A stretch of DNA of 64,000 nucleotides from the NCBI GenBank assembly GCA_003457135.1, contig DMSQ01000097.1, positions 1 through 64,000 of the forward strand, in the 5' to 3' direction. Source of the stretch: Prolixibacteraceae bacterium (GTDB lineage Bacteria > Bacteroidota > Bacteroidia > Bacteroidales > Prolixibacteraceae). Shown here in pieces: positions 26,590 through 35,647 of the stretch (positions are counted from its first letter, which is position 1; every line of letters starts with the position of its first letter). The position numbers and the translations under genes were made by a program. The notes beneath the pieces were generated by a model. The model was not told where the DNA came from. It made no database searches and saw only the letters and a list, made by a program, of their open reading frames with translations.

Positions 26590-27639
26590 TTAATATTCAG
26601 AATTCATCAGCGGATTCCATCCCTGCGCCTGAAGCGGAATTACCGAACCTCCACTGGTGATGAGGTTGGTTCCTTCGCTTTCGGCAGTAATGTGGCCGAT
26701 AATGGTAATGTCGAATTCCTTTTTAATCACATCAAAACTGGCAAGCGGAACAGTAAACAGCAATTCATAATCTTCACCGCCATTGAGTGCTGCCACCAGT
26801 GGATTGATGTTCAGCTCTTCGGCAAAATCTTTCGTTTGCTTATCAAGTGGTATTTTTTCTTCGTAAATACTGCAACCCACTTTCGATGCATTGCACAAAT
26901 GCAGCGCTTCCGACGACAGTCCGTCTGAAATATCAATCATTGCGGTTGGCTTGATATTCAAGGTTTTCAGTAATGCTTTAATATCAGCGCGTGCTTCGGG
27001 TTTCAACTGCCGTTCCAGAATATAATCGTAACCTTCGAATTGAGGCTTTTGATTTGGGTTTACTTTGAACACTTGGTTTTCGCGTTCCAGCAATTGCAAA
27101 CCCATGTATGCGCCGCCCAAATCTCCTGATACACAGAGCAAGTCGTTTACCTGAGCGCCACTGCGGTAAACAAGTTCGTTTTCATTGGCTTCACCAATGG
27201 CCGTTATGCTGATGGTCAGACCGGTAAGCGAGCTTGTGGTGTCGCCGCCAATCAGGTCAACTCCGTATTTTTCGCAGGCCAGATGAATTCCTGAATAAAG
27301 TTCTTCAACAGCTTCGAGTGAAAACTTCGATGAAATAGCTATCGAAACTGTGATCTGCCGTGGTGTGGCATTCATGGCATAAACATCCGAAAGGTTTACT
27401 ACCACAGCCTTATAGCCCAGATGTTTCAACGGAACATACATCAGGTTGAAATGAATTCCTTCGGTTAAAAGGTCGGTAGTTACCACAATCTTTTTTTCAG
27501 GATAGTACAAAACAGCCGCATCGTCACCAACTCCTTTTAGCGTACTTGTATTTTTGAGTTTTATTTTTTCGGTTAGGCGGTTAATCAATCCAAACTCTCC
27601 CAGTTCAGAAAGTAAAGTTGGTTTTTTTGTTTCTTGCAT
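26590..27639 (-). CDS. thiL: thiamine-monophosphate kinase
   Basis: 349 residues. All ThiL motifs are present: LKGVGDDAAVL for Mg and substrate binding, TTDLLTEGIHF, NLSDVYAMNATP, LIGGDTTSS and IDISDGLSSEALHLC. ThiL converts thiamine monophosphate to thiamine diphosphate using ATP. It is divergent from sufB and shares the promoter region, with a minus-strand TATTTTTG at 27686-27693. A diverged PurM-superfamily relative occurs in the operon at 41.6 kb. Confidence 0.95.
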   Translation of the reverse strand: MQETKKPTLLSELGEFGLINRLTEKIKLKNTSTLKGVGDDAAVLYYPEKKIVVTTDLLTEGIHFNLMYVPLKHLGYKAVVVNLSDVYAMNATPRQITVSIAISSKFSLEAVEELYSGIHLACEKYGVDLIGGDTTSSLTGLTISITAIGEANENELVYRSGAQVNDLLCVSGDLGGAYMGLQLLERENQVFKVNPNQKPQFEGYDYILERQLKPEARADIKALLKTLNIKPTAMIDISDGLSSEALHLCNASKVGCSIYEEKIPLDKQTKDFAEELNINPLVAALNGGEDYELLFTVPLASFDVIKKEFDITIIGHITAESEGTNLITSGGSVIPLQAQGWNPLMNSEY

Positions 27640-27685
27640 GTTAATAATTAAGACCTGAAGGTATTTATTGTCTCCAAATCATCGG

Positions 27686-27716
27686 CAAAAATAGCTTTAC
27701 TTCCTTATCTTTGCAA
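27686..27716. promoter_or_regulatory. overlapping divergent promoters of thiL and sufB
   Basis: Minus strand: TATTTTTG at 27686-27693, with TTG 20 bases upstream (27714-27716), forms the thiL promoter. Plus strand: TATCTTTG at 27706-27713 is the sufB -7 element. The two overlap within about 30 bases, so the genes may compete for polymerase. Confidence 0.6.
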
Positions 27717-27779
27717 TTAATTTTAAACAGTCAGGGTGCAGGATTGTTACTAAGTTGCAATCAGGAGAGACAGAACGAC

Positions 27780-29225
27780 ATGGAAAATCAGGATAAATTA
27801 TTAAACGACATAACTACACAAGAATATCAATACGGTTTTGTAACCGATATTGAGACCGATGTTATTCCCAAAGGATTAAGCGAAGATGTGGTCAGGCTGA
27901 TTTCATTTAAAAAGAAGGAGCCTGAATTTATGCTTGAATTCAGATTGAAAGCATACCGCGAATGGCTGAAAATGAAAGCTCCGGAATGGGCCCATTTGCG
28001 GATACCTCCCATTGATTTTCAGGAAACCATTTATTACGCGGCTCCCCGAACAAGCCCGAAATACCAAAGTCTGGACGAAGTTGATCCGGAGTTGCTTGAA
28101 ACCTTTAAAAAACTGGGAATTCCGATCGAAGAGCAGAAACACCTTGCTGGTGTTGCGGTTGATGTGGTGATGGACAGCGTTTCGGTAACCACCACTTTTA
28201 AAAAGGTGCTTGGCGAAAAAGGAATCATTTTTTGCTCCTTCAGTGAAGCGCTGATTGAGCATCCGGAACTGATCAAAAAATACCTTGGGATGTCTGTTCC
28301 TATAACTGATAATTTTTTTGCTGCCCTGAATTCGGCAGTATTTTCAGATGGATCGTTCTGCTACATTCCCAAAGGTGTTCGCTGCCCAATGGAACTTTCG
28401 ACGTATTTCAGGATCAATACAGCCGGAACCGGTCAATTCGAGCGCACCCTGATTATTGCTGAAGACGACAGCTATGTGAGTTATCTCGAAGGCTGTACAG
28501 CCCCGATGCGCGACGAAAACCAGTTGCATGCCGCAGTAGTCGAAATCATTGCCATGGATCGTGCCGAAGTGAAATATTCAACGGTTCAGAACTGGTATCC
28601 GGGAGACAAAAACGGAATCGGTGGAATTTATAACTTCGTTACCAAGCGTGGTATTTGCCGAGGCGAATCCTCCAAGATTAGCTGGACACAGGTTGAGACC
28701 GGTTCGGCCATTACCTGGAAATATCCAAGCTGTGTGCTAATCGGTGATAATTCTGTAGGCGAGTTTAACTCCGTTGCCCTGACCAATCACCATCAGCAGG
28801 CCGACACCGGAACCAAGATGATCCACATTGGTAAAAATACTAAAAGCACTATCGTATCGAAAGGTATCTCGGCAGGGAAAAGTGATAATTCGTATCGTGG
28901 TTTGGTGAAAGTGATGCCAGGCGCAACCAATTCACGCAACTATTCACAGTGCGACTCTCTTTTACTCGGTTCAACCTGTGGCGCGCATACTTTTCCTTAC
29001 ATCGAAGTGGGCAACAAATCGTCAATCATCGAGCACGAGGCCACAACTTCCAAAATCGGAGAAGACCAGATATTTTACTGCAACCAGCGTGGTATTTCCA
29101 CTGAAGATGCCATCGGGATGATCGTTAACGGTTATGCCCGCGAAGTCCTGAACAAACTTCCGATGGAATTTGCCGTTGAAGCACAGAAATTGCTGGCCAT
29201 CAGTCTGGAAGGAAGCGTAGGGTAA
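27780..29225 (+). CDS. sufB: Fe-S cluster assembly scaffold SufB
   Basis: 481 residues from the ATG at 27780 (MENQDKLL), which follows an AGGAGAG-like ribosome-binding site; the upstream ATG at 27711 lies in the promoter and is rejected. Hallmarks include RAPEWAHLRIPPI-like N-terminal text, YIPKGVRCPMELSTYFRINT, NWYPGDKNGIGGIYNFVTKRG and the C-terminal beta-helix GATNSRNYSQCDSLLLG. SufB, SufC and SufD form the SufBC2D scaffold that builds Fe-S clusters. First gene of a sufB-sufC-sufD operon; sufS and sufE are not in the window. Confidence 0.97.
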   Translation: MENQDKLLNDITTQEYQYGFVTDIETDVIPKGLSEDVVRLISFKKKEPEFMLEFRLKAYREWLKMKAPEWAHLRIPPIDFQETIYYAAPRTSPKYQSLDEVDPELLETFKKLGIPIEEQKHLAGVAVDVVMDSVSVTTTFKKVLGEKGIIFCSFSEALIEHPELIKKYLGMSVPITDNFFAALNSAVFSDGSFCYIPKGVRCPMELSTYFRINTAGTGQFERTLIIAEDDSYVSYLEGCTAPMRDENQLHAAVVEIIAMDRAEVKYSTVQNWYPGDKNGIGGIYNFVTKRGICRGESSKISWTQVETGSAITWKYPSCVLIGDNSVGEFNSVALTNHHQQADTGTKMIHIGKNTKSTIVSKGISAGKSDNSYRGLVKVMPGATNSRNYSQCDSLLLGSTCGAHTFPYIEVGNKSSIIEHEATTSKIGEDQIFYCNQRGISTEDAIGMIVNGYAREVLNKLPMEFAVEAQKLLAISLEGSVG

Positions 29226-29235
29226 GAGGAATATT

Positions 29236-29345
29236 AGAATGTTAGAATCCCGAATGGCGAATGAATCCCGAATGTTGAGTGTTTTTTACTCGAGATTCAA
29301 GATTCGCCACTCAAGACCTGGAACTTGGAATTTTGAACTTGAAAC
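29236..29345. repeat. inverted word array between sufB and sufC
   Basis: The left half repeats GAATCCCGAATG-type words and ends in GTTGAGT. The right half begins ACTCGAGATTCAAGATTCGCC, partly complementary to the left, and continues with GAACTTGGAATTTTGAACTT words. It separates two co-transcribed genes and may fold in the mRNA. Confidence 0.45.
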
Positions 29346-29354
29346 TATTTTAGA

Positions 29355-30107
29355 ATGCTATCAATAAAGAACTTACGTGCCTCGGTTGAAGGCAAGGAAA
29401 TCCTGAAAGGGATCAATCTGGAAGTAAAAACCGGCGAAGTACATGCCATCATGGGACCCAATGGTTCAGGAAAAAGTACCCTTGCCAATATACTCGCCGG
29501 AAAGTCAGACTACGAAATACTGGAAGGTGAAGTAACATTTTTGGGCCAGGATTTGTTGGAACTTTCTCCTGAAGTCCGCTCGCGCAGCGGGTTGTTCCTG
29601 AGTTTCCAGTACCCGGTAGAAATTCCTGGCGTGCCAATGATCAGCTTTCTGAAAGCTTCGGTCAACGAACACCGTAAATTTAAAGGACTGGCCCCGTTAA
29701 CAGCCGGTGAATTCCTGAAACTGATGCGTGCCAAGAAGGATATGCTTCACCTCGATACTGAACTGACGAACCGTTCGGTGAACGAAGGTTTTTCAGGAGG
29801 CGAAAAAAAGAAAAACGAAATCTTCCAGATGGCTATGCTGGAGCCTAAACTTGCTATTCTTGACGAAACTGATTCGGGATTGGATATTGATGCGCTCCGG
29901 ATTGTCGCCGAAGGTGTGAATGCCTTGAAAACACCTGAGAATGCGACCATCATTGTAACACACTACCAGCGTCTGCTCGATTATATCATTCCTGATTTTG
30001 TACACGTTTTGCATAACGGACGGATTGTAAAAACCGGAGGTAAAGAACTGGCCTTTGAGCTGGAAGAAAAAGGTTACGATTGGATTAAAAACGGGAACGA
30101 TCAATAA
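29355..30107 (+). CDS. sufC: Fe-S cluster assembly ATPase SufC
   Basis: 250 residues, an ABC ATPase. The Walker A motif is GPNGSGKST near residue 36, the signature is GFSGGEKKKNE and Walker B LAILDETDSGLD, typical of SufC; the H-loop is VTHYQRLL. SufC hydrolyses ATP to drive conformational change in SufBD during cluster assembly. The stop is followed by sufD after 2 bases, showing tight coupling, whereas sufB is 129 bases upstream across a repeat array. Confidence 0.97.
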   Translation: MLSIKNLRASVEGKEILKGINLEVKTGEVHAIMGPNGSGKSTLANILAGKSDYEILEGEVTFLGQDLLELSPEVRSRSGLFLSFQYPVEIPGVPMISFLKASVNEHRKFKGLAPLTAGEFLKLMRAKKDMLHLDTELTNRSVNEGFSGGEKKKNEIFQMAMLEPKLAILDETDSGLDIDALRIVAEGVNALKTPENATIIVTHYQRLLDYIIPDFVHVLHNGRIVKTGGKELAFELEEKGYDWIKNGNDQ

Positions 30108-30109
30108 TC

Positions 30110-31471
30110 ATGAGTATTATTTCTGAAAAAATATCACAGGTGGATCAATTGGTTTCGCTGTTTGAACAAAACAGGGAAGTACTCGCCCGTGGATCTTCGC
30201 CAATCCTTAACCGGATGCGCGAAGTTTCAATCAAACGATTTGCCCAAACCGGAATACCGGATTTAAAAAACGAAGATTACAAGTATTCCAGGCTCAAACC
30301 CGCTTTCGAAAATAGCTATCGTCAGGAATTGGTTCGTGAATCAGGATTAATTAACCTGAATGAGATTTTCAAAAACAATATTCCGGAGTTGGATGCGCAC
30401 TTGGTTTTCCTGGTGAACGGATGGTTTTACAGCGGAAATAATCCAGGCGCTGAACTTCCGAAAGGTGTCGTTTTAGGTAGCCTTGAACAGATTGCCAATG
30501 AACAACCTGATTTGATTCAAAATTATTTGAACCGTCAGGCTGGATTGTCGAACGACCCGTTTGTGGCTCTGAATACAGCTTTTGCAAAAGATGGGTTTTT
30601 TCTCTTTGTTCCGAAAGGGGTTGTAATTGAAAAGCCGGTTCAAATCATCAATTTGCTTAGTTCCAACGAAAATCTGATGGCAACGCAGCGAAACCTGATT
30701 GTCGCAGAAGCTGCCAGTCTGGTTAAACTGGTGGTTTGCGACCAAACACTCACTCCGGTTTCCTATCTGTTCAATTCGGTTACCGAAGTATTTATCGGAC
30801 AGGATGCAATGGTTGATGTTTATTCTATCCAGAATTATCACAACCAGTCAACCGTGATTAATTCAGCATTTTACAGGCAACAGCGTAATTCTGTCCTGAA
30901 TACCGGAACATTTAGCCTGCATGGCGGACTGATCAGAAACAACCTGAAGGTTACATTTAGCGGCGACCATTCTGAGGCCAATGTTAATGGACTTTCGTTT
31001 ACCGATAAAAAGCAGCACATAGATAATTTCATCATAATTGAACATGCTTCACCCAATTGTTTGAGCAACCAGATTTATAAAAATATTCTCGATGATGAAT
31101 CAACCGGCGCTTTTTCAGGTCGGATTCATGTGGCCCGAGATGCCCAGCAAACCAATGCCTTTCAGCGGAACAACAATGTGTTGTTGTCGGACAAAGCTAA
31201 AATGCAAACCAAGCCTCAGCTTATTATTGATGCCGATGATGTGAAATGCAGTCACGGTGCGACGGTTGGTCAGATTGACGAAGATGCATTGTTTTTTCTC
31301 CGTGCCCGTGGAATAGGAGAAAAGGATGCCCGGATGATGCTGATGAATGCCTTTGCTCACGAGGTCGTTCAGAAAATTACCATTGAACCTCTGCGCGACC
31401 GGATTGACGAACTAATTGAAAAACGGTTGAATGGAGAGATTGGCCGGAGTCACGATTGCAAAGATAAATGA
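30110..31471 (+). CDS. sufD: Fe-S cluster assembly protein SufD
   Basis: 453 residues, the usual length. It has the SufB/D beta-helix core and the C-terminal DDVKCSHGATVGQIDEDALFFLRARGI block common to SufD, with MLMNAFAHEVV near the end. SufD pairs with SufB in the SufBC2D complex and is important for iron acquisition. It starts 2 bases after sufC. No sufS follows; next on this strand is only a small reading frame. Confidence 0.95.
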   Translation: MSIISEKISQVDQLVSLFEQNREVLARGSSPILNRMREVSIKRFAQTGIPDLKNEDYKYSRLKPAFENSYRQELVRESGLINLNEIFKNNIPELDAHLVFLVNGWFYSGNNPGAELPKGVVLGSLEQIANEQPDLIQNYLNRQAGLSNDPFVALNTAFAKDGFFLFVPKGVVIEKPVQIINLLSSNENLMATQRNLIVAEAASLVKLVVCDQTLTPVSYLFNSVTEVFIGQDAMVDVYSIQNYHNQSTVINSAFYRQQRNSVLNTGTFSLHGGLIRNNLKVTFSGDHSEANVNGLSFTDKKQHIDNFIIIEHASPNCLSNQIYKNILDDESTGAFSGRIHVARDAQQTNAFQRNNNVLLSDKAKMQTKPQLIIDADDVKCSHGATVGQIDEDALFFLRARGIGEKDARMMLMNAFAHEVVQKITIEPLRDRIDELIEKRLNGEIGRSHDCKDK

Positions 31472-31515
31472 ATCTGTTAGTAGATTTAAGACACTAATAT
31501 TTGTCATTGTTTTAA

Positions 31516-31544
31516 TTGTACTGCACGTTTTTTATATACTTTTG
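31516..31544 (+). promoter_or_regulatory. promoter upstream of a small reading frame
   Basis: TTG (31516-31518) and the exact -7 box TACTTTTG (31537-31544) with 18 bases between fit the Bacteroidota consensus. It would drive RNA into the 31571-31672 region. Confidence 0.45.
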
Positions 31545-31570
31545 CGCAGTATGTATTTAAATATGCACAA

Positions 31571-31672
31571 ATGATACAAAATATCATTGCAGGACAAAAG
31601 GCTGAATTGAAACCGGAAGTTGAAAACTTCCGCACCCGATGGTTTGACTACATGCAAAAAAAACCGTCCTAA
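31571..31672 (+). CDS. small reading frame, 33 residues
   Basis: ATG to TAA, encoding 33 residues that are mostly helical and basic, with KAELKPEVENFRTRWFDYM in the middle. It lies behind a well-formed promoter, but the stop falls within the terminator of rpsT on the opposite strand. It may be a small peptide, the N-terminus of a lost gene, or chance. I do not recognise it. Confidence 0.25.
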   Translation: MIQNIIAGQKAELKPEVENFRTRWFDYMQKKPS

Positions 31673-31686
31673 AACAAAGACGGTTT
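31653..31686 (-). terminator. rho-independent terminator of rpsT
   Basis: Read on the minus strand, AAACCGTC and GACGGTTT form an 8-base stem around a T-rich loop and are followed by a run of eight T (complement of A 31656-31663). Located about 30 bases after the rpsT stop. Confidence 0.8.
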
Positions 31687-31713
31687 CCATATATTTTGAA
31701 AAACTAAGTTTTT

Positions 31714-31965
31714 CTAGATTTTGTTCAGGTGTATAACCAAAGAAGACTTCAGGTTAGCAGCTTTGTTTGCATGAATAACATTCTTTTTAGCAAGTTTGTC
31801 AATCATTGAAACAACTTTTGGTAAAGCTTCTGCAACTACTTCCCTGTCAGTTTCAAGGCGCAATTTTTTTACTGCATTACGCATTGTTTTGGCATAGTAC
31901 TTATTCTGCAAGGTTTTTACCTCGTCTTGTTTGATTCTCTTTTTAGCCGATTTATGATGTGCCAT
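31714..31965 (-). CDS. rpsT: 30S ribosomal protein S20
   Basis: 83 residues, a normal length. The basic N-terminus MAHHKSAKKRIKQDEVKTLQ and the C-terminal KKNVIHANKAANLKSSL are typical of S20, which binds 16S rRNA early in 30S assembly. It lies directly downstream of tRNA-Glu on the same strand, probably in one transcript, and is followed by a strong terminator. Confidence 0.97.
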   Translation of the reverse strand: MAHHKSAKKRIKQDEVKTLQNKYYAKTMRNAVKKLRLETDREVVAEALPKVVSMIDKLAKKNVIHANKAANLKSSLVIHLNKI

Positions 31966-31997
31966 CTTTTGTAGTCTAAATTGTTAAAATTTATTTG

Positions 31998-32069
31998 TAG
32001 CCCGTAGGGGATTCGAACCCCTGCTACCAGGATGAAAACCTGGCGTCCTAACCCCTAGACGAACGGGCC
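31998..32069 (-). tRNA. tRNA-Glu (TTC anticodon)
   Basis: A 72-base cloverleaf on the minus strand. The acceptor stem GGCCCGT pairs with ACGGGCT (one G-U), the anticodon stem CCAGG/CCTGG encloses TTTTCAT with TTC in the anticodon position, and the T-arm is AGGGG-TTCGAAT-CCCCT. CCA is not encoded. Confidence 0.97.
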
Positions 32070-32098
32070 AACTTGTTAATTCCCTGATTTTGGGACTG

Positions 32099-32129
32099 CA
32101 AAAATAAGCCAATTTTCTTAGTCACCAAA
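32099..32129 (-). promoter_or_regulatory. promoter of tRNA-Glu and rpsT
   Basis: On the minus strand TTTG (32126-32129), 19 bases, then TATTTTTG (32099-32106): an ideal -33/-7 promoter of the Bacteroidota primary sigma factor, about 30 bases before the tRNA. Confidence 0.85.
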
Positions 32130-32247
32130 TTTTTATCTAAAATTTAACCTTAAATCAATCAAGTTAGTTTGGTTTACCTCGTTTTGGGTTTGGAATTACA
32201 ATGAAAAATTAAGATTTGGTGAACTGCAAATACCATGCAGAGGAAAA

Positions 32248-33189
32248 TTACCTCCATTCTACGATAGTTCCCCGGTTTTTTTGCAGCAGTTTTTCGGGCA
32301 TCGAAGCAACGATTTCTTTCCATAGCAATTCAACAAGTTTATACTTGGCGAAATGCCTGGAATAAACCAAACTTACTTCACGGAGTGGATTGATGTCGGT
32401 GAAAGTCCTTACATGCTCAAACCGGGCTTCACTCATTCCGATAGTTGCCAATTCAGGAATAATAGTCATTCCGCCCTCTTTGTCTATGATATTCATGACT
32501 GTTTCGAGTGAGCCTGCTTCGAAATGGAAGGGCAATGCAGAATTGGCCGCACCTTTGAAAGAGCAGAGGTTAATCACCTGATTACGGAAACAGTGCCCGT
32601 CGCTTAAGAGCCATATTTCAGGAGTTGCAATGTCTTTCAGTTTGATATTGGCTTTTTGTGCCAGGGGATGATCGTCGTGAATATACAGCAACATTCCTTC
32701 GTAAAAAATTGGCTTTTCATTAATCCGGTCTTCATGGAGTGGCGTAACGAGGATGCCCACATCAATTAAATCGCGGTGAAGGCGATCGATAATATGGGCC
32801 GTGGTCAGCTCTTCAATCTTTATGTTGATGTTTGGATACTTACGCTTGTAATTCCCGATAAACAAAGGCAGCAGATAGGGTGCCAGGGTTGGGATAATCC
32901 CGATCTTAAGTTCGCCCGAAATCAGGTTTTTATGTTCTTTGATGATGTTGTTTATTTTCTGCGATTCCTGAAGGGCAATGCGGGCCTGATCTATGATGCG
33001 GCGACCCACATCGGTTGGGATCAGCGGTTGTTTGCTGCGGTCGAAAATGATGACTTCCAGATCTTCCTCCAGTTTTTTAATCTGCATACTTAAAGTTGGC
33101 TGGGTAATAAAACAGTTTTCAGCCGCCCTGCCGAAATGACGGAAGGTATCCACAGCAACAATATATTCCAGTTGTGTTAAAGTTATCAT
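32248..33189 (-). CDS. oxyR: LysR-type hydrogen-peroxide-inducible regulator OxyR
   Basis: 313 residues. The LysR helix-turn-helix spans residues 1-60 (LTQLEYIVAVDTFRHFGRAAENCFITQPTLSMQIKKLEEDL). The effector domain carries DGHCFRNQVINLCSF, with the two redox-active cysteines spaced as in OxyR. Under peroxide these form a disulfide and activate catalase and peroxidase genes, none of which is next to it. It follows the ppk1 gene with an 11-base gap, so the two may be co-transcribed. Confidence 0.9.
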   Translation of the reverse strand: MITLTQLEYIVAVDTFRHFGRAAENCFITQPTLSMQIKKLEEDLEVIIFDRSKQPLIPTDVGRRIIDQARIALQESQKINNIIKEHKNLISGELKIGIIPTLAPYLLPLFIGNYKRKYPNINIKIEELTTAHIIDRLHRDLIDVGILVTPLHEDRINEKPIFYEGMLLYIHDDHPLAQKANIKLKDIATPEIWLLSDGHCFRNQVINLCSFKGAANSALPFHFEAGSLETVMNIIDKEGGMTIIPELATIGMSEARFEHVRTFTDINPLREVSLVYSRHFAKYKLVELLWKEIVASMPEKLLQKNRGTIVEWR

Positions 33190-33200
33190 AGTTTTTGGAA

Positions 33201-35603
33201 TTATAGCAATTTCAGAATTTCCTCGACGGGCCTTGCAAGTATGGCATGTGTACCTTTAATTACCAAGGGACGCTGAATCAGTTTTGGATTTTCAACCAGA
33301 ATGCTGATCCATTCTTCTGCTGTGAATTCGTGCCCTTTATACTTTTCCTTATAAAGTTTTTCGGAAGTACGGATAATATCGGTTACTTTCAGTCCTGATT
33401 TGTTCAGAAAATCTTTGATCTCCCGGGCAGAGATCCCATTTTTCATGTAATCAATGACCTCGATATCGAATCCTCTTTCTTCAAGGTATTTAAGTCCTTC
33501 GCGGCTTTTTGAGCATCGTGGATTGTGGTAAATCTTCATATTATTCTGATGTCTTTTTTTGATGTAGTTGTGGTAATCTTCCTGTGCCCGGTTACGTTGT
33601 CCATTGTTCGGATTATTATACCGGTTGCTCAGTTCACTATCGATAATCCGGGCTTTGGTGTTGTCGCGAAGCTGAATACGCAGTAATTCTTTTAGCTCAT
33701 TTTTAATTTCAGGAGAATAGATCGGACAGGCTACTTCAATGCGGCGATCAAGATTTCGCGACATCCAGTCGGCCGACGATATGTAAATTTCATCTTTCCC
33801 GCCATTGGCAAAAAGTATTACCCGGGTGTGTTCCAGATACTTATCAACAATACTGATGGCCTCTATGTTTTCGCTCAAAACCGGATCGTCTGTTTTCAAT
33901 CCAAATATTCCGCGGATAATGAGCTGAATCTTTACCCCAGCCTGACTCGCTTTGTAAATCTTGTCTATCATTTCCTGATCAATAAGGCTATTCATCTTTA
34001 GGATCATATAGGCTTGCTTTCCTTTTTTTGCATTGGCTATTTCCTGATCAATTTTATGCAGGAAGAAGCTGCGCTGCGAAAATGGGCTGACGATGATCTG
34101 TTTGAAATCGAAATGTTTATAAGTATGCTTGAAGAATTCGAACATGTTGGCCACATCGTTTGCAATTTCAGGATCGGCAGTCAGCAAACCCATGTCGGCA
34201 TATACACGGGCAGTTCCTTCATGGAAATTTCCGGTACCGATGTAGGCGTAGTTGCGAATGCCATTTTTTTCTTTGCGTTCAACCCAGGCCAGCTTGCAGT
34301 GTATTTTAAGTCCGGGAATGCCGTTGATCACATGCGCGCCTTCTTCCTGTAATTTATTGGACCAGAAGATATTGGCTTCTTCGTCGAAACGGGCTTGCAA
34401 TTCGATTACAACCGTCACTTTTTTGCCGTTTCGGATAGCATTCAGTAAGGCATTCACCACTTTTGATGTTTCAGAAACACGGTACAGCGTAATTCCGATT
34501 TCACTGACTTTTGGATCAATGGCCGCCTCACGCAGAAAATCGATGAAATGCGAAAAACTTTGATAGGGATAATGAAGTAAAATATCTTTCTGTCTCAATT
34601 TTTTCAGAATACTCTGATGTTGAGGTAAATCTTTGTGAGGAACAGGAGGCAGTCTCTGATAATAATGATGTGGTTTCCCAACTTCAGGAAAGTCCATAAA
34701 ATCTTTATGATTGTGATATCTTCCGCCAGCTACCGTTTTTTCTTCCCCGTTAAGTTTCATTTTTTTCATGATAAATTCAAGCAGGTCACCGGGCAATTCG
34801 CGGTCGTAAATCAAGCGGACAGGAATACCAACCTTGCGTTTTTTCAGGCTGATTTCCATTTTTTCCATATAACTTTTCGAAATATCATCGTCAATATCGA
34901 GCTCGGCATCACGGGTGACTTTGATGGTGTATGCCTCGAAATGATCAAAATTGAAAATCGGGAAAATATCATTCAGGCAGAAACGGATGACATCGTCAAC
35001 TAAAATGACAAACTTCTTGTTCCCCTGATCGGGCAGAACCAAAAAGCGTGAGACCGACCGGCTGGGGACCCGGATGAGCGCATAGGCAAACTTATCAGGT
35101 GATTTGGTCTTTGATAATTTTACGGCCAGGTAAACCGATTTATCGCGCAAATAAGGAAATTTCATAGATTTACCCAACATGATAGGGACTATGTTGGGAA
35201 GCACTTTAACATTAAAGTACTTTCTGACAAATACGCCTTGCTCGTGAGTGAGCTGCTTTTCATCAATCATGAAAATGTTTTCGCTGGCCATTTCCTCCCA
35301 TATATTCCGGTAAATTTCCTGAGCCTTTTGCTGCTGCTGAACAACAGTTTCCTGTATTTTATCGTACAATTCGGCGGGAGTCATATCGCCCAAAAGAGAT
35401 TCCTCGTCTTTTCCAAACTCAAGCATACGCCGTACAGCAGCTACCCGGACCCTAAAGAACTCATCAAGGTTATTCGAAAAAATGCCAAGAAAACGGATTC
35501 GTTCGAACAATGGAACCGTCGGATCTTCAGCCTCCTGAAGAACCCGGGCATTAAACGAAAGCCAGCTTAATTCGCGGTTATTGTATATGCTGTTGTTGTC
35601 CAT
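33201..35603 (-). CDS. ppk1: polyphosphate kinase 1 fused in frame to an ArsC-like protein
   Basis: 800 residues. Residues 1-about 685 are a complete PPK1: ELSWLSFNARVLQEA, the phospholipase-D-like GLKIHCKLAWV with the phospho-accepting His, and YIGTGNFHEGTARVYAD. PPK1 makes polyphosphate from ATP. Residues 689-800 are a complete ArsC/YffB-type thioredoxin-fold protein beginning with its own Met (MKIYHNPRCSKSREGLKYLEE). The joint is at a run of seven A (33554-33560). One extra A would end PPK1 at a TAA just before the ArsC ATG, so the fusion may be an indel, a frameshift site, or real. Confidence 0.9.
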   Translation of the reverse strand: MDNNSIYNNRELSWLSFNARVLQEAEDPTVPLFERIRFLGIFSNNLDEFFRVRVAAVRRMLEFGKDEESLLGDMTPAELYDKIQETVVQQQQKAQEIYRNIWEEMASENIFMIDEKQLTHEQGVFVRKYFNVKVLPNIVPIMLGKSMKFPYLRDKSVYLAVKLSKTKSPDKFAYALIRVPSRSVSRFLVLPDQGNKKFVILVDDVIRFCLNDIFPIFNFDHFEAYTIKVTRDAELDIDDDISKSYMEKMEISLKKRKVGIPVRLIYDRELPGDLLEFIMKKMKLNGEEKTVAGGRYHNHKDFMDFPEVGKPHHYYQRLPPVPHKDLPQHQSILKKLRQKDILLHYPYQSFSHFIDFLREAAIDPKVSEIGITLYRVSETSKVVNALLNAIRNGKKVTVVIELQARFDEEANIFWSNKLQEEGAHVINGIPGLKIHCKLAWVERKEKNGIRNYAYIGTGNFHEGTARVYADMGLLTADPEIANDVANMFEFFKHTYKHFDFKQIIVSPFSQRSFFLHKIDQEIANAKKGKQAYMILKMNSLIDQEMIDKIYKASQAGVKIQLIIRGIFGLKTDDPVLSENIEAISIVDKYLEHTRVILFANGGKDEIYISSADWMSRNLDRRIEVACPIYSPEIKNELKELLRIQLRDNTKARIIDSELSNRYNNPNNGQRNRAQEDYHNYIKKRHQNNMKIYHNPRCSKSREGLKYLEERGFDIEVIDYMKNGISAREIKDFLNKSGLKVTDIIRTSEKLYKEKYKGHEFTAEEWISILVENPKLIQRPLVIKGTHAILARPVEEILKLL

Positions 35604-35647
35604 TCTTTTAGTTTTATCTGTGCGAAAAGCACCTATGAAACAGTTTA

